Shown: piece after piece, positions 8,302 to 17,733 of the stretch | Position numbering within the stretch: position 1 is the stretch's first letter | Layout of the letters: each line of letters starts with the position of its first letter | Assembly: GCF_008930665.1 (NCBI RefSeq) | Contig: NZ_PQMG01000002.1 | Coordinates: forward strand, 186,001-250,000 | From: Corynebacterium sp. 74A | GTDB lineage: Bacteria > Actinomycetota > Actinomycetes > Mycobacteriales > Mycobacteriaceae | Length of the DNA stretch: 64,000 nucleotides | Direction: 5' to 3' | Position numbers and translations under genes: made by a program | The notes under the pieces: model-generated | The model's input: only the letters and a program-made list of their open reading frames with translations | Database searches by the model: none | Told to the model about the DNA's origin: nothing

Positions 8302-9387
8302 CTAAAAAAGCTTCTCCCCATCGCCGGTGGTGTTATCGCGGTGCTCGAGACTATCCACCGCCATGCGGCAGCTGGCGGTATGCGCATGGCTGGGCTGATG
8401 CCGCGAATGACAGCCCACGCTGATCAAGGTGTCCTGCTCTACCCAGGCGGTCCAGCGCACCAGCGAGCCATCGCCTGGTTCTTCGATATAGCTGGTCTGG
8501 GCGGGCTGCCCGTGCCGGCGAAATACGGCCGCCTCGGTGCGCAGTGTCTCATCCACGGCCACCATCGCCTCTACCTCGGCGATCACCGCCTCCGGCGACA
8601 CAGAATAGACCTCATCGAAGGAGATGAGGATGCGCAGTTCGGGATCCGCACCGTTGAGCTGAAAGCTACTGTCCCCACGGTCACTAATCTCGAATCCCTC
8701 CGGGGTGCGCACCCGCACTGGGCCGCGCTCTACCACTATCTCTCGCGGCGCCGCAGCGCTTGTCGACGCCTCCTCCCCGGCATTGTCACTCGGCGGCGGG
8801 CTGGAACCCGGCTGCTCCGGTTCCGCCACGGTGCGCACCGGCGCCGGCTCCAAGGACTGCCGGGTAGACCACCAACTCACCCCCACCACGAACAGCACCA
8901 CTGCCACGATGCCCACGCTAAAGAGATTGACCCGCTCCAGCAGCCGGGCGATGCCGCCACCGTGGAGAGAGCGGCGGCGCACGCCCTGTGGCGGCTGCGG
9001 CCACGGGCCGTCCTCGGGCTCCGGTTGCGGCGCCGCAGTAGATCGCAGCGCGGTGGCGGGCGGGGCGGGTGGCGCTGCAGGCGCGGTGGGCTCGGACGCT
9101 TCGACTGGCTCGGGTGGCGGCTCGCCATAGCGCCAGGCCCGCACGCGGGCGGTGTGACACTGCTCCAGCAGGCACTCGCCGGGTTCTTCGGCGGCATCGA
9201 TGATCACCTCGACCTGCGGCCACTGGCTACCGGTCAGATCCCGCAGCTCGGAGACTAAGCGGCGGGCCTGATCGGGCTCGCTTAAGGCGGCGGCGCCGAG
9301 ATCATAGAAGTAGTGCGCTTTAGCGGTGGTTGCCTCGACCACGATGGTGAGCGCATCGGTGACGGAGACTTCCCAACGGGGCATCAT
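8302..9387 (-). CDS. Type VII secretion-associated protein, Rv3446c family
   Basis: This 361-residue protein is placed, as in mycobacterial ESX-4, between eccC and the WXG100 genes. Residues 1-90 form a globular cytoplasmic part, ~90-145 are Pro-rich, 152-174 are a single membrane segment (VNLFSVGIVAVVLFVVGVSWW), then a Pro/Ser-rich linker and a ~150-residue extracytoplasmic domain (from ~210) that corresponds to the C-terminal domain of the Rv3446c family. Its role in secretion is not established. The ATG (9387) follows the eccC stop with no gap, so the genes are coupled. A second ATG comes directly after the first. Confidence 0.85.
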   Translation of the reverse strand: MMPRWEVSVTDALTIVVEATTAKAHYFYDLGAAALSEPDQARRLVSELRDLTGSQWPQVEVIIDAAEEPGECLLEQCHTARVRAWRYGEPPPEPVEASEPTAPAAPPAPPATALRSTAAPQPEPEDGPWPQPPQGVRRRSLHGGGIARLLERVNLFSVGIVAVVLFVVGVSWWSTRQSLEPAPVRTVAEPEQPGSSPPPSDNAGEEASTSAAAPREIVVERGPVRVRTPEGFEISDRGDSSFQLNGADPELRILISFDEVYSVSPEAVIAEVEAMVAVDETLRTEAAVFRRHGQPAQTSYIEEPGDGSLVRWTAWVEQDTLISVGCHSRHQPSHAHTASCRMAVDSLEHRDNTTGDGEKLF

Positions 9388-12300
9388 TTAGTCACTCACC
9401 ACCTGAATGAGTCCTTCGGCACTGCCGCCGCGGATCAACTGGGCCCGACCCGGCGCGAGGGTGGCGGGCCGCGCCCCGAAGAGCGGGCCCTCGTCTTTAT
9501 CACTGTCGAAGAGCAGCACCAGCGGCGAGGAGTCCTTCAATTCCGCGAGTCCAGGCGCAAAGAAGGCACGGGAGGCGCCGCCGGATTTGCGGGCGTAGAT
9601 CAGGTGCAGGCCGATATCGGCGGCGTGCGGGAGCAGGGGCGCGAGCGGATCGAGTAGCCCGTGCGGCAGCAGCTCGGCGTCGTCGATAAGCAGATATAGC
9701 TCGGGCCCGCTCCACCAGGAACGTTGAAGCAGCTGCTGCGGGGTGATGTCTTCGCTGGGTAGGCGCTGGCGCAGCGTGGTGCAGAGATCGCTAATGAGGC
9801 TGCGGCTGGCGTCGGTAGTGCCGCTATAGCCGGCCAGCATGTGCTCGGGGAATGCCCCGAGGTGGCGGCGGCGATGATCGATCACCAGCAGCCGCACCTG
9901 CTCATGCGGCAGCTGTGCGAGGTGGCGGCCCACGACCTTGAGCAACTGGGATTTGCCGCAGCCCTTGTTGCCGAGGGCAATCACGTGCTGGGTGTCGCTG
10001 AAGTCCACCGCCACCGGCTCGAGTCGGGCCCCGCCCAAGCCCAGTAGCACCTGCTCGGAGTCGGGCAGGCTGGCGGCCGGCAGGCTAAGAGGCAGGGTTT
10101 TCAGCGCCGGCACGGCCGCCATGCCGGCTTCCTCGCTCTGCCGGGCCACATGGGCGATGTCTTGGGCGCTGGATTGGGCGATGAGGATATTCTCCCCTGC
10201 CGCGTTGAGTCCTCGGCCGGGCAGGGCGGGGAGTTTTTCTTGGCGGCGGCGATCGATCACTGAGTCCATGGCCTCGGGCAGACGCAGCTCATAGCGTTGG
10301 CCGATGAGATCCCGCACCGATGGCCGCAGGGCGGTCCAGCGGGAGGTAGAGATCACCAGATGCACCCGCGCCGCGAGGCCCTCGCTGGCGATGCGCTGCA
10401 GGCTCGGGGTGAGCTCCTCGAAGTCGGTGGTGAGTGCCTGCCAACCGTCGATAAGCAAAAAAGTGTGGCGCTGCTCCGGCTCATCGATAAAACCGAGCAC
10501 CTCATCCACCACGCGGGCGATGGTTTCTTCCTGCTCGCGGCCAGCCACCCCAGCGGTGTGTGGGAGGCGAGTGAGGGTGCCGAGCCCGCCGCCGCCGAGG
10601 TCCAGAGCGTACACGCGTAGCGTCTCGGTGCTGTGGGTGGAGGCGAGCGCGGTGGCGATGCTACGCAGCATGGTGGTTTTGCCGCTCTGCGGCCCGCCGC
10701 AGACGGCCACATGCCCGTTTTGGCCGGTGAAGTCCACCACGAGGGGATCTTGGCGCTGCTCATAGGGGCGATCGATCACGCCCACCGCAGCACGTAGGGG
10801 GCCGAGATCCTCCACCACCCCGCCGAGCGGGATGGCAGCGGGCAGCGGATCCAGCCACACCTTGTGCGCCTTCAGCCCCAGCTGGGCGGCGCGGGCGGTG
10901 GTGAGTTCCACGGTGAGATCCACGAGCGTCTGGGTACTCGAGGGGCCCTGCTGCGAGCTGGCGCTGGCGGCGGGCAGGCGCGGCTCGGGCAGGGTATCGG
11001 CGCGGGTATCGAAGCGGCCCACCCGCACGATCGCCTCCGCAGCGGGGCTGGTACTGGCGCTGACCGGGCCGGAGACATAGCTTGCTTGGAAGCCGCGCAC
11101 CTCGGCGGCATCGGCTTTGATGAAGCCACGGCCGGGTTGATTGGGCAGCTCATAGGCGTCCGGCACGCCGAGCACGTGGCGGGATTCCATGGCCGAGAAG
11201 GTGCGCAACCCAATGCGGTAGCTGAGGTGCGAGTCCAGCCCGCGCAGCCGCCCCTCCTCCAGGCGCTGGCTGGCGAGCAGCAGGTGGATGTGCAGGGAGC
11301 GGCCCAGCCGGCCGACGGCGGCGAAGAGATCGGCGAAGTCGGGATGCTGGCCGAGCAGCTCGGAGAACTCATCGATCACGATCACCAGCGCCGGCATCGG
11401 CTCGGTGCCAGCTGCGGCCGCGGCGGCGTTGAAGGCCTCCACATTGGGCACGTTGCCGGCCGCGCGCAGTACTTCTTGGCGGCGGTTCATCTCCCCAGAG
11501 ATGGCGTCGCTCATGCGCTCTACCAGATCAGCCTCGGCGTGCAGGTTGGTGATCACTGCGGAGGTGTGCGGCAGGCCATCGAGGCCGAGGAAGGTGGCGC
11601 CGCCTTTGAAGTCCACCAGCACAAAGTTCAGCTCCGCTGGGGAGTGGCTAAGGGCAAGAGAGACCACGAACGTGCGCAGGAGCTCGGATTTTCCCGATCC
11701 GGTGGCACCGATACACAGCCCGTGCGGCCCCACCCCGCCGTGGGCGGATTCTTTGATATCGAGCAGCAGCGGCTGACCATCGCTTCCCACACCGATGGGC
11801 ACGTTGAGGCGGGTGGGATCGCCTGGGGCGCGAGGCGCCCACAGGGTCTCGGCGCGCACATGCTCTTGCTCGTGGTAGCCGAGCAGCGGCAGGAGCTCTC
11901 CCGAAGGAGCGGTGCTGTGCCGCTCTGGCCGGTCGTGGGGATGAAGGGCCTTGGCCAGGCAGGTGGCCTCGGCGATGCTGAGGGTATCGGGCACCCCGAT
12001 GGTTTCCTCGCCGCCGAGAATCGAGACCACCAGCGCGGCATCGGCGTGCAGGATCAGCCCGTCATTGAAGGCTGCCTCATACAGCGGCGTGGCCTGGTGG
12101 GCGTCGATGGCGATAATGAGATCCCAGCGGCGCGAGCCCACGAGGTGGGCGGGCTGCTCGGCATCGTCGATATCCACGATGAGTACCCGGCAGGCGGCCT
12201 CGCTGGGAGTGCGGGTGTGCGGCAACCATTTTAGCCACTGCCACTCCCCCTCGGCGGCGGCAGCGGCGCGGGTGCCGCTGAGCACCTCGATGCCGATGGC

Positions 12301-13023
12301 CTCGGGCCCGTGGTGAAAGACCAGTTGGGCGATGAGTGCCCGCGCGAGAGCCCGGGCCTTTTCCCCGTGCAGCGAGAGCACGCTGAACGAGCCCACCTGC
12401 ACCACCAGTGGCATGGCGGGCACGGTGTCCACGGCGGTCACCATGTGGCGCAGCGCCACCGCGCACACCGGGTCAAGGTCCTCGGTGGCGTTGATGTTGT
12501 GTAATTCGATCGGCGTGCAGAGCGCGGTGGTGCCACGCCCGATGCGCACCTCCCCCACATCGGGATCGCCGAGGCTACGCTCCCACATCCGCGGCGAGCC
12601 GGCGGCGGCGTAGAGCGCCTTCGGATCGGGGTGGCGGTGCAGCTCGTGGGCGCGCTGCGCGGCGGCGTTGTTCAGCGCGGCGCGGCGAACATGCGAGAGA
12701 TGCCGCAGATAGGTGCGGCGGGTGTCATCGCTGTCCTCGCCACCCTGGGGCATAAACATCGCCAGCATCGAGGCGCCCATCATCAGCGGAAAGAGCAGCA
12801 TCATGGGATTAAGCTGCCGTTCTCCGGTGAGCATCAGCGCCACCATGCCCACCATGGCCAGCACCATCACCACCGGGATGATGATGCGCACCAGCGGCAC
12901 CGGCTGCCGCGTCGGGGCATCCGGTACGGCTTCCGGCTGGATGCTGCCGCTGGGCAGCGGTGGTGCCGCGATCCGCTCGATCGCTCTGGTTTCTTCTACT
13001 GCCTGCGGAAATGCGACAGCCAT
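9388..13023 (-). CDS. eccC: Type VII secretion ATPase EccC (ESX-4 type), FtsK/SpoIIIE family
   Basis: EccC is the motor that recognises WXG100 substrates and drives export. The 1211-residue protein has two N-terminal membrane segments (about residues 45-95), then three FtsK-like ATPase domains. Domain 1 has Walker A GATGSGKSELLR (~439) and an intact Walker B ending in IDEFSELL (~549). Domain 2 has CGGPQSGKTTMLR (~774) and LLIDGWQ, lacking the catalytic Glu. Domain 3 has GNKGCGKSQLLK (~1017) and LLIDDAELL. This fits the general rule that domain 1 is the active motor while domains 2-3 bind substrate. The three domains are fused in one chain, unlike EccCa/EccCb systems. Start 13023 follows a GGGGGAG site. 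It leads the minus-strand ESX operon. Confidence 0.96.
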   Translation of the reverse strand: MAVAFPQAVEETRAIERIAAPPLPSGSIQPEAVPDAPTRQPVPLVRIIIPVVMVLAMVGMVALMLTGERQLNPMMLLFPLMMGASMLAMFMPQGGEDSDDTRRTYLRHLSHVRRAALNNAAAQRAHELHRHPDPKALYAAAGSPRMWERSLGDPDVGEVRIGRGTTALCTPIELHNINATEDLDPVCAVALRHMVTAVDTVPAMPLVVQVGSFSVLSLHGEKARALARALIAQLVFHHGPEAIGIEVLSGTRAAAAAEGEWQWLKWLPHTRTPSEAACRVLIVDIDDAEQPAHLVGSRRWDLIIAIDAHQATPLYEAAFNDGLILHADAALVVSILGGEETIGVPDTLSIAEATCLAKALHPHDRPERHSTAPSGELLPLLGYHEQEHVRAETLWAPRAPGDPTRLNVPIGVGSDGQPLLLDIKESAHGGVGPHGLCIGATGSGKSELLRTFVVSLALSHSPAELNFVLVDFKGGATFLGLDGLPHTSAVITNLHAEADLVERMSDAISGEMNRRQEVLRAAGNVPNVEAFNAAAAAAGTEPMPALVIVIDEFSELLGQHPDFADLFAAVGRLGRSLHIHLLLASQRLEEGRLRGLDSHLSYRIGLRTFSAMESRHVLGVPDAYELPNQPGRGFIKADAAEVRGFQASYVSGPVSASTSPAAEAIVRVGRFDTRADTLPEPRLPAASASSQQGPSSTQTLVDLTVELTTARAAQLGLKAHKVWLDPLPAAIPLGGVVEDLGPLRAAVGVIDRPYEQRQDPLVVDFTGQNGHVAVCGGPQSGKTTMLRSIATALASTHSTETLRVYALDLGGGGLGTLTRLPHTAGVAGREQEETIARVVDEVLGFIDEPEQRHTFLLIDGWQALTTDFEELTPSLQRIASEGLAARVHLVISTSRWTALRPSVRDLIGQRYELRLPEAMDSVIDRRRQEKLPALPGRGLNAAGENILIAQSSAQDIAHVARQSEEAGMAAVPALKTLPLSLPAASLPDSEQVLLGLGGARLEPVAVDFSDTQHVIALGNKGCGKSQLLKVVGRHLAQLPHEQVRLLVIDHRRRHLGAFPEHMLAGYSGTTDASRSLISDLCTTLRQRLPSEDITPQQLLQRSWWSGPELYLLIDDAELLPHGLLDPLAPLLPHAADIGLHLIYARKSGGASRAFFAPGLAELKDSSPLVLLFDSDKDEGPLFGARPATLAPGRAQLIRGGSAEGLIQVVSD
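9681..9691 (-). repeat. 11-base core of the dispersed motif, in eccC
   Basis: GCTTATCGACG core inside domain 3 of eccC, where CTT ATC GAC encodes Leu-Ile-Asp of the Walker B strand. One flanking base differs on each side from the 13-mer. Confidence 0.5.
10446..10456 (-). repeat. 11-base core of the dispersed motif, second copy in eccC
   Basis: Same core, here encoding Leu-Ile-Asp of the domain 2 Walker B strand (LLIDGW). Confidence 0.5.
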
Positions 13024-13385
13024 ATCTCAAACTCCCCCCGTAGCACGGATACTGGCTGCACCCGGCGCGCAGGCATGTCCCCCATCCCCGCGCCGCATGC
13101 ATGATCGACGTCGCCCGCTCGCTCAGCCCCACCGGAACAGCGGTGCTCGGCCGCTGCTCCGGTGCGCCTCGAGTGGACACGGCACTGATCCTAAGCCAAG
13201 CTGATGGGCACTGCAGGCCAAAGGTTTCGCGTCTGCAGCTCGCCAGCACCCCATGGAGGGTGGAGGGGGAGATGGTTCGGGGGAACCATCGCAGCAGCAC
13301 TCGACGCCGTCGTGCGCGCGAGCACCGCTATCTCTCTGTGCCGTCTGTGGGCGTGATCGTGTTATCTACTCAGGGGGAATTTCTT
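13024..13385. promoter_or_regulatory. Divergent control region of the ESX-4 genes
   Basis: The 362 bases between the divergent eccC and eccD genes must hold both promoters. An open frame continues upstream of eccD through this region but its composition is unlike a protein domain and no EccD homology is seen before the GTG at 13386. A GGGGGA ribosome-binding site precedes that GTG. I could not pick a convincing -35/-10 pair or a regulator box. Confidence 0.5.
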
Positions 13386-14813
13386 GTGACGCTGTCACTT
13401 CACTCACCATCGGCGCCGCCGCACGAGCCGCGCCCCGCCACCACGGCGGTGACCACCACCATCCGTCTCGACGTGCCGGAGCAGCCCGAGCGCAATCGTC
13501 AGCTCGATATTGTGTTGCCGCCGCGTTCCTCACTGGCGGAGGTGCTCGATGAGGTCTTAGATCTCCTCGATGCGCCGAGCATCAGCGTGCCCTGGCAGGG
13601 GCGCACCGCCGCAGGGGTGCCTATCGACGCCACCCGGCCGCTGCACACCGTGCCCTTCCTGCATGGGGGCGTGCTGGTGCTCGGGCCGTATGAGCAGCAC
13701 GCCGCGCCGGTGGTCAAAGACACCGCCCATGCGCTTGCCGACGCCGCCAGCACCCCCTGCCGGCGCGGCCTCGATACGCTACCGCTGCTGGTGGCGGGCC
13801 TAGTAGTGTGTCTCGGCGCGGTGGCCGCACCGCTGAGTGCCACCGCAGTGGCGTGGTGGGGTGCCAGCCTCGCGCTGGCGGCCAGCGCAGTGGCCCTGCG
13901 GGCGCGCCGCCGGCTCAACCCAGAGGCCACCGCCTGCTATATGGGCATTGCCCAGCTCAGCGCAGCGATAGCCGGGGCCAGCGCCGCCCAGCAGCGCGGC
14001 GTGGAGGCCCTCGCGCTCTCGAGCAGTGCCGCGGGGTGGACTCTGGTGGCTGCTGCGGGTGGACTGGCCGCCGCCACCGCCCTCGGCGCGAAGACCCTGC
14101 ATATTCGGCACTGTGCCGCGGCGATCACCACGGTCGCCCTGCTGACGGTGTGCGGCGGGTTGCTGGCCGCGAGCGGCGAGTGGGTGGCTGCCAGCGCCGG
14201 CACCATCGCGATGGCCATGGTGGCTATGAGCGCCGCGCCCAGTGTGGCACTGAAAGCCGCGGGTCTCCGGGTGCCGCTGATCCCCTCGGCCGGCCAGGAC
14301 CTCGAGGTGGCCGATCATACGATCGCCGAGCCGGAGAAGAAGGCCCGGCGAACTGCGCAGATCCTGGGTGGTTTCTACCTTGGGCTCACGGTGGTACTGA
14401 GCCCGCTGCTGCTGGTGCTCGCCCAGCGCGCCGATGCCTTCGCCCTCGCCTTGGTGGCCTGCACCGTGGGGTCCGTGGTGGTGCATGCCGCCCGTCATCA
14501 CGATGTCTGGAGCATGTGGGCGTTGTGGGTCTCTAGCTGCGCCGGGATGGCCGCGCTCGCGCTATGCGCGCTGCGTATGGCCACCGCGGAGCTTGCCGGC
14601 CAGGGCTCGTGGATTATCTGGCCGTTGGTGCTCGCCGGGGCTGTGCTCGCGCTTGCGGGCGCCGCTCCCCTACTCACTGGGCCGCTATCCACCATGGAGC
14701 CCACATGGCAGCGGCGCCTCGAGCGAGTGGAGCACATCGCATTGGCCGCCATCATTCCGCTCTCCGCGCACCTCATGGGCATATTCACCGCGATCCGCAC
14801 CTGGGGATGGTAG
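13386..14813 (+). CDS. eccD: Type VII secretion integral membrane protein EccD (ESX-4 type)
   Basis: EccD forms the large membrane vestibule of the ESX inner-membrane complex. The 475-residue product starts at a GTG preceded by GGGGGA. Residues ~24-105 form the ubiquitin-like (YukD) cytoplasmic domain (TTTIRLDVPEQPERNRQLDI). From ~125 on there are about eleven hydrophobic segments, the standard EccD count. The frame is open back to 13101, but that extra part shows no homology to EccD. The stop is three bases before the mycP start, so the two are co-transcribed. Confidence 0.93.
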   Translation: MTLSLHSPSAPPHEPRPATTAVTTTIRLDVPEQPERNRQLDIVLPPRSSLAEVLDEVLDLLDAPSISVPWQGRTAAGVPIDATRPLHTVPFLHGGVLVLGPYEQHAAPVVKDTAHALADAASTPCRRGLDTLPLLVAGLVVCLGAVAAPLSATAVAWWGASLALAASAVALRARRRLNPEATACYMGIAQLSAAIAGASAAQQRGVEALALSSSAAGWTLVAAAGGLAAATALGAKTLHIRHCAAAITTVALLTVCGGLLAASGEWVAASAGTIAMAMVAMSAAPSVALKAAGLRVPLIPSAGQDLEVADHTIAEPEKKARRTAQILGGFYLGLTVVLSPLLLVLAQRADAFALALVACTVGSVVVHAARHHDVWSMWALWVSSCAGMAALALCALRMATAELAGQGSWIIWPLVLAGAVLALAGAAPLLTGPLSTMEPTWQRRLERVEHIALAAIIPLSAHLMGIFTAIRTWGW

Positions 14814-14816
14814 GTC

Positions 14817-16034
14817 GTGATGCGCTTCGTGTGTCCCCTGATGGCCGCCGTGCTGCTCGTCGGCTGCGCCCCTCTCACCGTCGCCCAGGACTCGCCGCCC
14901 GCGCCGGATGCCCCAGACATTGCCTGCGCTCAGCCCGTGCAGATCAGCGACTCCGCTGGCGATCGTACCGCGTGGGATGAGGCTGTACGACGCTCCCTCG
15001 CCCTCCGCGATACCCACCAGCACGCCACCGGTGCCGGGGTAAAAGTCGCCGTGGTCGATACCGGGGTGGCGCAGCATCCACGCCTGCGCATGACCCCAGA
15101 TGCGGATTTTATCCATCCCGAACAGCCGCGCGCGGATCATGATTGTGACTCCCACGGCACCGTGGTGGCGGGGATCATCGGTATGCTCCCCGACCCGAGC
15201 AGCGATGAACTCACCGGCATCGCCCCGGATGCTGAGATCCTCAGCATCCGCCACACCAGCACCCACTATCGCAGCCCGCAGCGCAGCAGCAGCGGCAATC
15301 TCGCGAATCTCGCCGAGGCTATCCACGCGGCCATCGACGCCAAAGCGGATGTGATCAACGTGTCGGTGGTGTCCTGCGTCTCTCCCGCCCGCGCCGCGGG
15401 GCTGAACACGCAAGCACTCCGCGCTGCGGTACGACGGGCGGAGGCCAGCAACGTCGTGGTGGTCGCCGCGGCCGGCAATGTCTCCGAGAAGTGCTCACCC
15501 GGCGATGTGGTGTATCCGGCGCATCTGCCCACCGTGATCGCGGTCAGCGCCGTCGATCACTCCACGCGCAGCCTCGCCGACTACGCACTCCCCGCCGCCG
15601 AGGACACTGGGCTGCGGCTCAGCGCCAAGGGCGATGTGCCCATAGCCCTGCACTCGGAAGGAAGCGGCCTCGCCTCTGGGGTATATGGCGACGAAGGGCA
15701 AGTACACGGCTATAGCGGCACCAGCTTCGCCACGCCGGTGGTCTCTGGCACCGTCGCACTCCTGCTGCAGCGCGACCGCCACGCCAGCCCCGCGGAGATC
15801 CGGGCGCGACTGGCCGCCATCGCCGACCCGGCGCGGGGTGAATTCGATATCCACGCCGCGCTCACTCACCTCGATCTCGATACCCGCACCACCGCAGCGG
15901 AGCGGGATATCACCATCCGCACCGTGCAGAGCGATCCCACCCGCAGCCGGGTGGCGATCATGGCAGCGGTGGCCCTCGCCGCGATCGCACTCCGCGCCAT
16001 CATCCGCGGCTGGCACAGCGACCACGAGGCCTAA
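14817..16034 (+). CDS. mycP: Mycosin-type subtilisin protease MycP (ESX-4)
   Basis: Mycosins are membrane-anchored subtilisin-like proteases that stabilise the ESX complex and process some substrates. The 405-residue chain has an N-terminal hydrophobic segment with a lipobox-like LVGC (Cys 17), the catalytic triad Asp 81 (VAVVDTGV), His 113 (DSHGTVVAGI) and Ser 303 (YSGTSFATP), and a C-terminal membrane anchor (about 377-397) followed by a short basic tail. All triad residues are present, so it should be active. A GTG at 14817 and an ATG at 14820 are equivalent starts. It is coupled to eccD and convergent with eccB. Confidence 0.95.
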   Translation: MMRFVCPLMAAVLLVGCAPLTVAQDSPPAPDAPDIACAQPVQISDSAGDRTAWDEAVRRSLALRDTHQHATGAGVKVAVVDTGVAQHPRLRMTPDADFIHPEQPRADHDCDSHGTVVAGIIGMLPDPSSDELTGIAPDAEILSIRHTSTHYRSPQRSSSGNLANLAEAIHAAIDAKADVINVSVVSCVSPARAAGLNTQALRAAVRRAEASNVVVVAAAGNVSEKCSPGDVVYPAHLPTVIAVSAVDHSTRSLADYALPAAEDTGLRLSAKGDVPIALHSEGSGLASGVYGDEGQVHGYSGTSFATPVVSGTVALLLQRDRHASPAEIRARLAAIADPARGEFDIHAALTHLDLDTRTTAAERDITIRTVQSDPTRSRVAIMAAVALAAIALRAIIRGWHSDHEA

Positions 16035-16035
16035 A

Positions 16036-16080
16036 AACCCTCGCCCCTCGCCCACAGGCTGAGGCGAAGGGCAAGGGGTT
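16036..16080. terminator. Bidirectional hairpin between mycP and eccB
   Basis: An imperfect ~17-bp GC-rich stem (16036-16052 with 16063-16080) lies between the convergent genes, immediately after the mycP stop. Read on the minus strand it is followed by TTTTTAG, the better terminator direction. Confidence 0.7.
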
Positions 16081-17422
16081 ACTTATAGCGCTGAGCTATT
16101 CCTCTTATATTGCGATGCGCGGGAGCGCGGGCCGCTTCAAAAGACAGCACCTCGCCCTCCGGCAATAACGACACCACCGACCATGAGGCCGCCGTGGTGG
16201 ACTCCACGCCCACCACCGCTAACTCTTTGCCCGAGGGCACCGCATGCCGCCGCCCCGTCTCCGAGATCACATGCGTGCCCTGGGCGGTATCCACCCCAAA
16301 AGCCAAGCCCGAGCGCTGCTCATCCTCATAGGCCGGACGGTAATGGGTGGCATGGGCACCCAACACGGGGATCGAACCCTCCAGCGCGCCCATCCGCACC
16401 CCAGGGCCGCGCTGTGTACCCGCCGAGCACACCGCCGCTGGATGCGACTCCGGCGCGCCGAGGAAGGGGGCGTCGATAAGCGAATACGGGCGACGCAGCA
16501 GCTGCAGTGTCTGCCCACTATCGCCGAAACCACTGATGTCCTCCCGCGTGCGCTCGCGCGTCCGCGCCCCCAGTTGCACGAGAATGCTGCGTTGCGTGTC
16601 CGTGAGCTCTATCAGGCCCTCGCGGCGGATGAGATAGGCGGCCCCGCCCACATCCGCGATCTCCCACGGGCCCGAGGGCACCGCGAAATCCGGCAGCGCA
16701 TGAACAGTATTCAGCCACGTACTGGAGGTCTCCACCACCGGAGTGTCTCTATCCACCCCCACTGCCTGGCGGGTAGCGGCCCCCAGCTCATCACGCGCAA
16801 AAGGCAACCGGCGACGCCCCTCGGAGGTAATCAACCACTGCGTACCGCGCTCATCGCGGGCCACAAACGCCTCCTCCTCCCCCAGCGGCCGATACTCAAT
16901 CCCCGAGCCCACGTGCAGCTCATCACTACGCACCTCGTGGCAGGCCACCAAAGGCTGCTCCGGCGCCGTGTCCGCCACGGCCGACGGCGCCACCCCGATG
17001 CCCACCTCATGCGCGAAACGCTGCGTGGCCAGCACCGCATCCGAAATCCGCGCTGGGGTGGCGGCCTCGCCCACCACCAGCCGTGCCGAAGCCAAATTAG
17101 TTACGGGATGAACGCCCTCCTCGGAGCGCACATAGAGCGCCCCCGAATCGGCCACCATGATCGGCGCCTCCCCTGGATCGCGCTGCGGCGAAAATAACGC
17201 CATCGCGCCGGCGCCCAACCCCACCACCACAGCCGCGGCAGCACCAAAGGCCAGCGCCTTATTCCGCGCCCCGAGCGGATCGTGGATCATTCGAATATCG
17301 CCCATCACCGCCCCGAGCTCGGCGCGACGGAGCAGAAACTTATAGCCGCTCACCTGCGCCTGCGTGGTGGGCTGCAGGATCGACCGCAGCGGCTGATGGT
17401 GTGTATCGGAGTGCTCACCCAT
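16079..17422 (-). CDS. eccB: Type VII secretion protein EccB (ESX-4 type)
   Basis: EccB is the single-span component whose large external domain sits above the ESX membrane complex. The 447-residue product starts with the characteristic cytoplasmic segment (QPTTQAQVSGYKFLLRRAEL, residues 17-36), has a membrane span at about 56-77, then the long extracytoplasmic domain with its two conserved cysteines (ACHEV and AAVCSAG). Start 17422 gives the usual EccB N-terminus; the open frame to 17476 adds a non-homologous stretch. Together with eccC, eccD and mycP it completes the core set. eccE is absent, as is normal for ESX-4. Confidence 0.94.
   Translation of the reverse strand: MGEHSDTHHQPLRSILQPTTQAQVSGYKFLLRRAELGAVMGDIRMIHDPLGARNKALAFGAAAAVVVGLGAGAMALFSPQRDPGEAPIMVADSGALYVRSEEGVHPVTNLASARLVVGEAATPARISDAVLATQRFAHEVGIGVAPSAVADTAPEQPLVACHEVRSDELHVGSGIEYRPLGEEEAFVARDERGTQWLITSEGRRRLPFARDELGAATRQAVGVDRDTPVVETSSTWLNTVHALPDFAVPSGPWEIADVGGAAYLIRREGLIELTDTQRSILVQLGARTRERTREDISGFGDSGQTLQLLRRPYSLIDAPFLGAPESHPAAVCSAGTQRGPGVRMGALEGSIPVLGAHATHYRPAYEDEQRSGLAFGVDTAQGTHVISETGRRHAVPSGKELAVVGVESTTAASWSVVSLLPEGEVLSFEAARAPAHRNIRGIAQRYK
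16470..16482 (-). repeat. Dispersed 13-mer, copy in eccB
   Basis: Exact CGCTTATCGACGC on the minus strand, encoding Leu-Ile-Asp within the external domain of EccB. Confidence 0.6.
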
Positions 17423-17733
17423 GTGGCACCAGACTCCTCCCCCGAGAATGACTATTAGGACCGCGCCCTCGCACACACACTCACGCGAAAGCCTCTAGGT
17501 GGCTTTTCGACGCACCCCGTCCCCGACGGGTGCTGATGGCCTCAAGGCCTGCAGATTCTGTGCTGTGTACCTGCGCTGAGCGACGCTGCTCTCACTTTAA
17601 ACGCTGCGCAGGCGGGGTGCAGGGTGAGGACAGCGCGTGCTCTCCTGTACTCACTGAATCATTCCCCAGAGCTCTACCCCCGCCCGGTATTCTGCAGAGG
17701 TTGGAGTACTCAACCATCTTGTGGAGGAACACT
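17423..17733. promoter_or_regulatory. Divergent intergenic region with a hairpin
   Basis: The 311 bases between eccB and the SHOCT gene hold the promoters of both. A hairpin lies at about 17512-17533 (GCACCC and GTC paired with GAC and GGGTGC, one bulged C), not followed by a T-run on either side. No gene was recognised. Confidence 0.45.

Noticed and set aside
10864-12234. A 456-codon plus-strand frame inside eccC
   Set aside because: The minus-strand eccC has all three ATPase domains intact across this stretch; the antisense product has low-complexity His/Gly/Ala composition typical of shadow frames.
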